The notes under the pieces were generated by a model. That model ran no database searches. It was not told where the DNA came from and was given only the letters and a program-made list of their open reading frames with translations. DNA of 25,790 nucleotides from Alphaproteobacteria bacterium (GTDB lineage Bacteria > Pseudomonadota > Alphaproteobacteria > Sphingomonadales > Emcibacteraceae): contig JAUILB010000004.1 of NCBI GenBank assembly GCA_030432815.1, positions 1 to 25,790 on the forward strand, in the 5' to 3' direction. Positions within the stretch are counted from its first letter, which is position 1. Every line of letters starts with the position of its first letter. The translations under genes and the position numbers were made by a program. Of the stretch, positions 1-6,979 are shown piece by piece.

Positions 1-1388
1 ACCGGAGAAAAGAAATGAATGCCAATAAACTTGTCTTCATGGCCATATGATTTGGCGAGCATGGTGATCGGTAAGGTGGATGTATTTGAACCGTAAATGC
101 ATCCGTCCTGTATTACGGCTTCGGCTTTCTTCGTAACATCCGCCTTTACCTTTGGATCTTCAAGAACGGCTTCAATAATCAGATCACAACCTTCAAGATC
201 AGCATAATCTGTTGTCGGTTTTATCAGATTTATAAGTGCATCCGCTTTTTCCTGATTAATTTTTTTGCGACTTAAATCCTTTTCAACCAGTCCCTTTGAG
301 TAATCCTTACCTTTTTCGGCATACTTCATTTCCCGATCAAGAAGAACGACTTCAATACCAGCCCGCGCTGAGACGTAAGCTATACCCGCGCCCATAAGTC
401 CCGCCCCGAGCATCCCGAGTTTTTTCGTTTTAGCTTCCGGCTGATCTTTTGGCCTGCGGATGAGTTTGTCAGCTTTGTTTTTATTGACAAACAATGTCCG
501 GATCATGTTTGGTGCAATATCACCCATAAGCTGCTGTGTAAAATATCGGCTTTCAACGTCAATGGCCTGATCCATTGGAAGTTGATGTCCTTCGAATACG
601 GCAGACAGAATAGCGACAGCGGCGGGATAATTATTTTTTGTCTGCTTCTGGGTCATGGCCGGTGCGCCCATAAAAGTCTGCACAACGTTTGGATCATATA
701 CACCCTGACCACCGGGTATCTTGAACCTTTTCTGATCCCAGGGCTGTTCGGCCTTGCCACCATCAAGGATCCATTTTTTTGCCTTGTCTACAATTTCATC
801 TGCGGGTGCGATTTCATGCACGACATTATTTGATAAGGCCTGCTTTGGAGTCATGTTTTTACCCTGAAGCAGATAAGGCAGCGCGAGCTGAATACCCATT
901 AGTCGTGGAAGCCGCTGTGTGCCACCGGCGCCTGGAATAAGTCCGATCTGAACCTCGGGAAGGCCCAGTTTTATTTTATCATTGTCGGAAGCAATCCTGT
1001 AATGACAGGCCAGTGAAAGTTCAAGTCCGCCTCCCAGCGTAAGCCCATTGATGGCTACAGCAATTGGTTTTCCACATGTTTCCAGTTTGCGAAACAGCTT
1101 ATTTAATGAAAACGAATTTTCGAATATTTCTTCCGGTGTTGCACTATCTTTCTTTGCAAGGTCGCCCAGAACCATGTTGAGATCAGCACCTGCAAGAAAG
1201 GCATTATCACGCCCGGACGTTATAACAGCACCCTTAATCTTATCATCGTTTACAATGGTATCAATATGGTTATCAAGCTCTGTCATGAAATCTTTGTTGA
1301 TAACATTCATGGACTGCCCATCAACATCTATAGTCAGAAGCGCTATACCATTTTTATCAAGATCAATATTGATTGCCTTATTTGTCAT
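1..1388 (-). CDS. fadJ: FadJ-like bifunctional enoyl-CoA hydratase / 3-hydroxyacyl-CoA dehydrogenase (C-terminus cut by window)
   Basis: This enzyme carries out the second and third steps of fatty-acid beta-oxidation: hydration of trans-2-enoyl-CoA, then NAD-dependent oxidation of 3-hydroxyacyl-CoA. Translation from the ATG at 1388 gives 462 residues, open to the window edge. Residues 1-190 are a crotonase fold with the GGGLEL loop (Glu123) and the LGLPEV motif (Glu145), matching the two catalytic glutamates of the FadB/FadJ family. The NAD-binding domain starts near residue 323 with GAGLMGAG (328-335). The visible end, GIHFFSP, is the conserved segment around the dehydrogenase active site. 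A GGGAGA ribosome site precedes the start. It is the last visible gene of a three-gene operon, 11 bp after the thiolase. The remaining C-terminal helical domain lies outside the window, so completeness cannot be judged. The spacing between the two glutamates fits FadJ better than FadB. Confidence 0.93.
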   Translation of the reverse strand, partial: MTNKAINIDLDKNGIALLTIDVDGQSMNVINKDFMTELDNHIDTIVNDDKIKGAVITSGRDNAFLAGADLNMVLGDLAKKDSATPEEIFENSFSLNKLFRKLETCGKPIAVAINGLTLGGGLELSLACHYRIASDNDKIKLGLPEVQIGLIPGAGGTQRLPRLMGIQLALPYLLQGKNMTPKQALSNNVVHEIAPADEIVDKAKKWILDGGKAEQPWDQKRFKIPGGQGVYDPNVVQTFMGAPAMTQKQTKNNYPAAVAILSAVFEGHQLPMDQAIDVESRYFTQQLMGDIAPNMIRTLFVNKNKADKLIRRPKDQPEAKTKKLGMLGAGLMGAGIAYVSARAGIEVVLLDREMKYAEKGKDYSKGLVEKDLSRKKINQEKADALINLIKPTTDYADLEGCDLIIEAVLEDPKVKADVTKKAEAVIQDGCIYGSNTSTLPITMLAKSYGHEDKFIGIHFFSP

Positions 1389-1399
1389 AGCACTTCTCC

Positions 1400-2605
1400 C
1401 TATATCCGTTCAATAATAGTTGCAGTTGCCATGCCGCCTGCGACACATAATGTTATCAACGCATATTTTTTGTTCGTTCGTTCCAGTTCATCCAATGCTG
1501 TACCAAGCAGCATGTTTCCGGTTGCACCCAATGGATGGCCCATGGCGATTGCCCCGCCATTGACATTGACCTGATCCGTACCAAGCTCCATTTCCTGACA
1601 GAAGCGAAGAACGACAGAAGCAAATGCCTCGTTTACTTCCCAGACATCGATATCATTTTTCGTAAGTCCGGCCCGTTCCAGTGCTTTCTTAGCTGATTTG
1701 CCCGGCCCGGTGAGCATGATGCTCGGGTCGGTACCAATATCAGCAAACCCAACAATCCGCGCGCGGGGGTTAAGGTTATATTTCTTCCCGATTTCTTCTG
1801 TTCCTAATAATACAGCTGAGGCACCATCAACTATACCGCTTGAATTTCCAGCGTGATGGACGTGATTTATATTCTCAATTTCCGGGTATTTTTGCATGAT
1901 TACACTGTCAAACCCAAGCTCACCCATATCATTAAATGAACTTTTTAATGCAGCAAGATCTGCTACCGTGGTCTCAGGGCGCATATGCTCGTCATGATCC
2001 AGCATAATGCGACCAATGCTGTCTTTTATAGGAAGGATGGAACCTTTAAAATGTTCCGCGTCCCAAGCTGCTTTTGTACGTTTCTGGCTTAGGACAGAAT
2101 ATTCATCACATTCCTCACGGCTAAAGCCATATTTTGTGGCGATCATATCGGCGCTGATCCCTTGCAGGACCGTACCAATTTTATTTGTTACCTGCGGATC
2201 AAACAGCCAGGCACCTCCGTCAAAACCCATCTGAACCCGAGACATGCTTTCAACACCACATCCGATCATCATATCGGCTTGGCCAGCCATGATCCGTGCC
2301 GCTGCATAATTTGCAGCAACCAGTCCTGATGCGCAGAAACGGTTTACGTGAAGACCCGGAACGTTGTCTGTATATCCGGCCATGATTGCAGCGAAGCGCC
2401 CTATATTCCCGCCCTGTTCACCGACGGCAGTAACACAGCCGGTAATAACATCATCAATATCTTCTGGATTAAAATTATTTCGTTCACGTATCGCAGTCAG
2501 TATTTGTGATAATAAATTAATAGGCGTTATAGTGTGGAGGCTGCCATCTGGCTTGCCGCGGCCACGTGGGCTTCTTACATGATCATATATATATGCGTCT
2601 GTCAT
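1400..2605 (-). CDS. fadA: Acetyl-CoA C-acyltransferase (thiolase)
   Basis: This 401-residue thiolase would cleave 3-ketoacyl-CoA with CoA to give acetyl-CoA and a shortened acyl-CoA, the last beta-oxidation step. The nucleophilic cysteine is Cys91 in NRFCASG. The NEAF motif (325-328), the GHP motif with His357 and the C-terminal Cys387 make up the usual active site, and the length is normal for the family. The C-terminal motif reads CVAGGMA rather than the usual CxGGGxG, with alanine at 389 and 393. The start has an AGGAAC ribosome site inside the end of the acyl-CoA dehydrogenase gene, 9 bp upstream. Position between an acyl-CoA dehydrogenase and a FadJ-like enzyme supports a degradative rather than a biosynthetic (PhaA-like) role. 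Chain-length preference cannot be read from the sequence, and the gene symbol rests on operon context. Confidence 0.92.
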   Translation of the reverse strand: MTDAYIYDHVRSPRGRGKPDGSLHTITPINLLSQILTAIRERNNFNPEDIDDVITGCVTAVGEQGGNIGRFAAIMAGYTDNVPGLHVNRFCASGLVAANYAAARIMAGQADMMIGCGVESMSRVQMGFDGGAWLFDPQVTNKIGTVLQGISADMIATKYGFSREECDEYSVLSQKRTKAAWDAEHFKGSILPIKDSIGRIMLDHDEHMRPETTVADLAALKSSFNDMGELGFDSVIMQKYPEIENINHVHHAGNSSGIVDGASAVLLGTEEIGKKYNLNPRARIVGFADIGTDPSIMLTGPGKSAKKALERAGLTKNDIDVWEVNEAFASVVLRFCQEMELGTDQVNVNGGAIAMGHPLGATGNMLLGTALDELERTNKKYALITLCVAGGMATATIIERI

Positions 2606-2614
2606 TATTTGTTC

Positions 2615-4405
2615 CTAAAAGCTTTCTGCATCCATCGCCATAACATCGTCGGCCCCTGCTTCCACTTTATAGCGAAGCGATGTTGTTTCGGGCAGTATAT
2701 GGCTGAAGAAAAAGTTGGCTGTTTTTATTTTATCTTCCAGAAATGTTTTGTCACCATTACCATTGGCAATCATTTCCTGTGCTTTTGATACGATGATACC
2801 CCAGGCAAATCCCATGGAAACCAACGCCATTAAATTAAGATAATAATGGGCTGTCGCGCCGGCATGATCCGGATTTTTCACTGCATTTTGCATAAGCCAC
2901 ATTGTTGCGGCCTGTTGACGCTGCAGTGCTTTTTCAAGCTGACTCGTATAGCGGTTCATACCTTCGTTATCTTTGTTATCATCAATAAATGATTGGATAA
3001 GTGAAAAGAATTTCCTGATAACTTCGCCATTGCGCCGTGGCAGCTTACGCCCGATCAGGTCCATAGCCTGTATGCCGTTTGTACCTTCGTATATGGGTGC
3101 AATCCGTGCATCACGCAGAAATTGTTCCATGCCCCATTCTGTAATATAACCGTGACCACCAAGACACTGCATCGCCCTGCTCGCAGCTTCAACACCCTGA
3201 TCAGTCATATAGGACTTTAGCACGGGGGTCAGTAATGCGAGCATATCATTCGCATTTTCACGTTTTTTTTCGTCAGGCTCGCCAATGGATATATCAATCT
3301 GTAACGCCGCCCAGAGGATCATTGCCCTTGCACCACCAATAAAAGCCTTATTGGTCATGAGCATACGGCGCACATCTGGATGAACAATAATGGGATCAGC
3401 TGGCTTATCCGGGTATTTTGCGCCGGTAAGCGATCTGCCTTGAATTCTTTCCCTCGCATAATCGGCAGCATTCTGATGGGCTACTTCCGCGATTGCAAGA
3501 CCTTGCACAGCGACACCTATCCTTGCTTCATTCATCATGGTGAACATGGCGCGCATACCTTTATTTTCAGGGCCAAGCAGATAGCCTCTGGCACCGTCGT
3601 AATTAAGAAGGCAAGTGGCGTTTGAGTGAATACCCATTTTTTCTTCCAATGAACCACAGCTGACACCGTTTCTGTTAGCAAGGGTGCCATCATCATTGAT
3701 ATTGATTTTAGGGACGATGAAAAGACTGATGCCGTCTGTTCCTTCCGGTGCCCCGGCTATGCGGGCGAGAACCAGATGGATAATATTTTCGGTCAGATCG
3801 TGGTCTCCGGCTGATATAAAAATCTTGGTACCGGTAATGCTGTATGAACCATCGCTATTCGGTTCCGCCTTTGTGCGTAGCAAACCTAGATCGGTTCCAC
3901 AGTGTGGTTCTGTCAGGTTCATTGTGCCCGACCATTCACCGGATATCATTTTGGGAAGGTATTTTTGTTTTTGTTCGTCAGTTCCCCATGTATGAATAGT
4001 TTCGGATGCACCCTTGGTCAAACCGGGATACATTGCAAGCCCCCAGTTTGATGAAACCATCATTTCATTCAGGGCGATACCGACCGTCATGGGAAGTCCC
4101 TGGCCACCATATTCCGGATCGCCTGTAAGACTTTGCCATCCACCTTCCCTGAATTGTTCATATGCTTCTTTAAATCCTTTTGGCGTTGTTACGACACCAT
4201 TTTCCAGAACACAGCCTTCTTCTCCCCCACTTTGATTTATGGGCTGGAAAACATTTTCAGTTAGCTTTGCCGCTTCTTCCAGAATTGCATCAATAAGATC
4301 CGGCGTTGCTTCCTTAAAGGCATCAAGGTTGGAAAATTGCTGTATATCGAAAACATCATGCATCAGGAATTTATAATCATTTACCGGTGCGTCATATTTA
4401 GGCAT
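2615..4405 (-). CDS. Acyl-CoA dehydrogenase (FadE-like, with C-terminal extension)
   Basis: This 596-residue FAD enzyme would introduce the trans-2 double bond into acyl-CoA and pass electrons to ETF. The N-terminal helical domain spans about 1-155. The middle beta domain has the MNLTEPHCGTDLG motif (162-174) and TGTKIFIS (191-198). The C-terminal helical domain has QCLGGHGYI (413-421) and the IYEGTNGIQ motif (438-446), in which Glu440 is the expected catalytic base. About 130 residues follow that motif, typical of the longer ACADs with an extra C-terminal domain and unlike the roughly 380-residue short forms. An AAGGAA ribosome site lies just before the ATG at 4405. It is the first gene of the operon and is transcribed away from the TSUP permease. 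Substrate chain length is unknown. Confidence 0.93.
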   Translation of the reverse strand: MPKYDAPVNDYKFLMHDVFDIQQFSNLDAFKEATPDLIDAILEEAAKLTENVFQPINQSGGEEGCVLENGVVTTPKGFKEAYEQFREGGWQSLTGDPEYGGQGLPMTVGIALNEMMVSSNWGLAMYPGLTKGASETIHTWGTDEQKQKYLPKMISGEWSGTMNLTEPHCGTDLGLLRTKAEPNSDGSYSITGTKIFISAGDHDLTENIIHLVLARIAGAPEGTDGISLFIVPKININDDGTLANRNGVSCGSLEEKMGIHSNATCLLNYDGARGYLLGPENKGMRAMFTMMNEARIGVAVQGLAIAEVAHQNAADYARERIQGRSLTGAKYPDKPADPIIVHPDVRRMLMTNKAFIGGARAMILWAALQIDISIGEPDEKKRENANDMLALLTPVLKSYMTDQGVEAASRAMQCLGGHGYITEWGMEQFLRDARIAPIYEGTNGIQAMDLIGRKLPRRNGEVIRKFFSLIQSFIDDNKDNEGMNRYTSQLEKALQRQQAATMWLMQNAVKNPDHAGATAHYYLNLMALVSMGFAWGIIVSKAQEMIANGNGDKTFLEDKIKTANFFFSHILPETTSLRYKVEAGADDVMAMDAESF

Positions 4406-4753
4406 GGAAATTCCTTTTTTGTTTTAGTATTCAGCAGCGTTAGTCGTAAAAACGATCTCTAATGACTTAAAAGTAAATATTACCATCAATATATCAATAG
4501 TCACGAAAGATTTTTATCCGATTAAGCCCGGATGATACTATAGTGATTTAGTGATAGGAGCAGTAATTTGTTTCATTTTATTTCCTTACAATAAATATAA
4601 AATATGACTATTTCGTGATATGATTGATCCTTGCAGGTAAAGGCTTTTAGGTCTATATAAGGCCAAGGATTGATTCCCTTTCGCGCTTTGCCTGAAAGTG
4701 CTGAGTATTGAAGTGGCAAAGATTCATAAACACCAATTTAAATAGTATACCTA
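4406..4753. other. Divergent intergenic region between the beta-oxidation operon and the TSUP permease
   Basis: This 348-bp AT-rich spacer must hold promoters for both directions. It contains a candidate sigma-70 promoter for the permease at 4631-4659. It also carries two inverted copies of an 8-mer, TCACGAAA at 4501-4508 and TTTCGTGA at 4611-4618, about 100 bp apart. No convincing coding sequence, RNA gene or strong hairpin was seen. Confidence 0.6.
4631..4659 (+). promoter_or_regulatory. Candidate sigma-70 promoter for the TSUP permease operon
   Basis: TTGCAG at 4631-4636 and TATATA at 4654-4659 are separated by exactly 17 bp. That is the best -35/-10 pair upstream of the permease and would leave a 5' leader of about 90 nt. 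Both boxes are imperfect matches, so this is a prediction only. Confidence 0.35.
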
Positions 4754-5683
4754 ATGCAGATCTACCTGCCCATCGCTGAACTTTCCATGAACATTTTTGT
4801 TCTGCTTGCCATGGGGGGTGGTGTGGGTTTTTTGTCTGGAATGTTTGGTGTCGGTGGTGGATTTCTCATGACTCCGCTGCTCATTTTTTCTGGCGTTCCT
4901 CCTGCGATAGCGGTTGCGACCGAAGCTAACCAGATCACGGCAGCGTCTGTTTCAGGTGCAGTTGCCCACTGGCGTCGTGGTGGTGTTGATTTTAAAATGG
5001 GGATGGTGCTGATCGCGGGTGGTGTAGTCGGTACGTATATCGGTGCTTTGATTTTTACCTATCTGCGTTCAATCGGCCAGGTGGATTTGATGATTTCTAT
5101 GGCCTACGTGGTTTTCCTCGGAAGTATTGGTAGTCTTATGTTTGTTGAAAGCGTACGCAGCATTATCCGTGCGCGCAGAGGTGAAGTGCAAAAGGTCGTA
5201 AGACGCCAGCGTACATGGGTGGACGCACTTCCGTTCAAGATGCGGTTTAGAAAATCAAAAATGTACGTTAGTGTCATTTTGCCTCTAGCAATAGGTGCGC
5301 TTGTAGGCGTGCTTGCAGCGATAATGGGGGTTGGGGGCGGTTTCATCATGGTACCGGCCATGATTTACCTGCTTCATATGCCGACAAATGTGGTTATCGG
5401 CACGTCGCTTTTCCAGATTACATTTGTAACCGCAGCGGCTACCTACCTGCATTCAATCAATACGCAAACGGTTGACGTTGTTCTTGCTGTCATCTTACTT
5501 ACTGCTGCAGTTATTGGTGCACAGATAGGTGCTGTTTTTGGTGCTAAATTAAAAGGGGAACAGCTACGTATTTTATTAGCTGGTATGGTTTTGTTGGTCT
5601 GCATGAAAATGGCTTTTGATCTTGTGGTGCAACCGGAAGAGCTCTTTACCGTCTCTGCAATCGGTGTGGAGGCAGCACATTAA
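4754..5683 (+). CDS. TSUP (TauE/SafE) family permease
   Basis: This is a 309-residue inner-membrane protein of the sulfite/organosulfonate exporter family (TauE/SafE, TSUP). It has the internal duplication typical of the family: MFGVGGGFLM at 30-39 and IMGVGGGFIM at 190-199, each opening a four-helix half. A positively charged loop of about 40 residues (136-170) lies between the halves. The ATG at 4754 has no good ribosome site, but the encoded N-terminus, MQIYLPIAEL, resembles the start I know from alphaproteobacterial members. I therefore keep it over Met12. The stop codon overlaps the next start (TAATG), so the pair is translationally coupled. The substrate is not readable; TSUP members move sulfite, sulfoacetate, taurine-derived anions and other small anions. 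Confidence 0.88.
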   Translation: MQIYLPIAELSMNIFVLLAMGGGVGFLSGMFGVGGGFLMTPLLIFSGVPPAIAVATEANQITAASVSGAVAHWRRGGVDFKMGMVLIAGGVVGTYIGALIFTYLRSIGQVDLMISMAYVVFLGSIGSLMFVESVRSIIRARRGEVQKVVRRQRTWVDALPFKMRFRKSKMYVSVILPLAIGALVGVLAAIMGVGGGFIMVPAMIYLLHMPTNVVIGTSLFQITFVTAAATYLHSINTQTVDVVLAVILLTAAVIGAQIGAVFGAKLKGEQLRILLAGMVLLVCMKMAFDLVVQPEELFTVSAIGVEAAH

Positions 5684-6462
5684 TGTATAGAAAAGCAATC
5701 GCCTCATTATCGATGTCAATTTTTATGATTGTCACAGCATATGCCGAAACACTGGTTACAGATCTCTCGCAAAATCAAATACAGATTACATCACAGTTTG
5801 CGGGAAGCCAGCTACTATTGTTTGGCGCATTGGAACGTCATGCAGCGGAAAGCATTCAAACGGATGAAATATCGGTTCAGGGACTTGACTATGATATTAT
5901 TGTCGTTGTGCAAAGTGAACCAAGGGATCTGATAATTCGTAAAAAGGAAAAAGTTGCCGGTATATGGATCAATAATCAGAATGAAATTGTACGTGATGTC
6001 CCTGGTTATTATGTCATTGATTCCACGCGTCCGCTAGACGAGTTTCTATCACCCCTGGATCAAAGAACTTTGGGTCTCGGGTTAAAAAACATCAAGGTTA
6101 CCAATGAAAATGATATCGAGGTTGAAGAATATAAAGAAGCACTGATCCGCAATATGGTAAGCAAACGTCTTTATCAGGAAGCCAGCGGGAACGTTATCGT
6201 TAAAGATGAAATTTTGTTTCGCGCAAACCTTGATTTTCCTTCAAACATGCCCGTCGGAAAATATAAAGCAGATGTCTATCTTGTGCGTGATGGCAATATT
6301 ATTATCAAGCATAGTACCGATTTGCTAGTTGATAAAATAGGCATTGAAAGGCTGATCTATAACTTCGCACATGAATTTCCACCATTTTATGGTATATTGG
6401 CTGTAATAGTTGCGATCACTGCCGGATTATTCAGCGGCTTTGTTGCAAGAAAAGTTGCATAG
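5683..6462 (+). CDS. Alph_Pro_TM / TIGR02186 family envelope protein of unknown function
   Basis: This 259-residue protein begins with a signal peptide (1-21, cleavage likely after AYA). A periplasmic beta-rich region follows, with LVTDLSQNQIQITSQFAGSQ near its start. A single C-terminal membrane helix (about 235-253) is followed by a short basic tail, ARKVA. The early LSxxxIxITxxFxGxxLLLFGA pattern and the topology match the family known as Alph_Pro_TM (TIGR02186), whose molecular function is not established. Its ATG overlaps the stop of the permease gene and has a GGAGG ribosome site in the permease coding sequence. Tight coupling suggests it is a periplasmic partner of the permease, perhaps in substrate capture or gating. 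That role is inference from context. Confidence 0.82.
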   Translation: MYRKAIASLSMSIFMIVTAYAETLVTDLSQNQIQITSQFAGSQLLLFGALERHAAESIQTDEISVQGLDYDIIVVVQSEPRDLIIRKKEKVAGIWINNQNEIVRDVPGYYVIDSTRPLDEFLSPLDQRTLGLGLKNIKVTNENDIEVEEYKEALIRNMVSKRLYQEASGNVIVKDEILFRANLDFPSNMPVGKYKADVYLVRDGNIIIKHSTDLLVDKIGIERLIYNFAHEFPPFYGILAVIVAITAGLFSGFVARKVA

Positions 6463-6470
6463 CTGCTTGC

Positions 6471-6770
6471 CTAATGGAAGATAAGTCCTTCACTAGCGTT
6501 ACATCCACTTAGATATTTTGCAATCTTGGACCAAATTTTGACAGCTTGCTTATCGCCCTGCGCGTTAAGCGCCTGAATGATTTCCTGGGAGTATCCAAAT
6601 GCGTTATGGCCATATTGATTGAATAAGTCCTGTGCCGCTGTTTTAATAAACGGGGCAGGATTTATACCCAAAAGTTCCATCTGCCTGATAATAATGCCGA
6701 TTTCTGTACCTGATCCATTAATCTGACATAATTTGGATTTATTTATATTTAAACAAATTTCTGACTTCAT
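6471..6770 (-). CDS. Small 99-residue hypothetical protein
   Basis: I do not recognise this protein. A perfect AAGGAGG ribosome site lies 7 nt before the ATG at 6770, which strongly supports translation. The 99 residues have no signal peptide or membrane helix. The second half looks helical, with a pattern resembling small alphaproteobacterial proteins that carry G-x-x-A...AQGD...W-x-K-I-x-x-x-L (here about residues 54-88). Two cysteines (6 and 15) lie near the N-terminus and a third at 89. The gene converges on the Alph_Pro_TM gene with 8 bp between stops and diverges from pepP. Nothing in the context fixes a function. Confidence 0.7.
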   Translation of the reverse strand: MKSEICLNINKSKLCQINGSGTEIGIIIRQMELLGINPAPFIKTAAQDLFNQYGHNAFGYSQEIIQALNAQGDKQAVKIWSKIAKYLSGCNASEGLIFH

Positions 6771-6777
6771 TGATAAG

Positions 6778-6784
6778 CCTCCTT
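6778..6784 (-). promoter_or_regulatory. Perfect Shine-Dalgarno sequence of the 99-aa gene
   Basis: The minus strand reads AAGGAGG here, 7 nt from the ATG at 6770. It is among the strongest ribosome sites in the window and is the main reason to accept the small gene as real. Confidence 0.8.
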
Positions 6785-6810
6785 GCGTAAAATAAATGCA
6801 AAGACCGTGC

Positions 6811-6826
6811 CAGTGCTAAGGCACTG
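6811..6826. other. Short inverted repeat upstream of the 99-aa gene
   Basis: CAGTGC and GCACTG form a perfect 6-bp stem around the loop TAAG. It lies between the divergent 99-aa gene and pepP. No T-run follows on either strand, so it is not a normal terminator. A regulator site or a leader hairpin is possible, as is chance. Confidence 0.35.
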
Positions 6827-6979
6827 ACTTTCAAAGATATTTTTCTTGGAAATGCTATTGATGAGGCATAAATTGCATTGATACTAATCATCTATTAATC
6901 AAAAAATGCCTAGTTAATAAGGCTTGCAATTACCGACATTCTTGTAAATATACACAGTAAGTCATCAATTGAGGAACAC

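Noticed and set aside
1048..1574. Plus-strand ORFs opposite the FadJ-like and thiolase genes
   Set aside because: They are antisense to strongly conserved minus-strand enzymes with intact catalytic motifs, and have no ribosome sites or recognisable proteins.
3380..4235. Several plus-strand ORFs of 70-105 residues inside the acyl-CoA dehydrogenase gene
   Set aside because: Shadow frames; the minus-strand translation is a complete ACAD and the plus-strand products look like nothing known.
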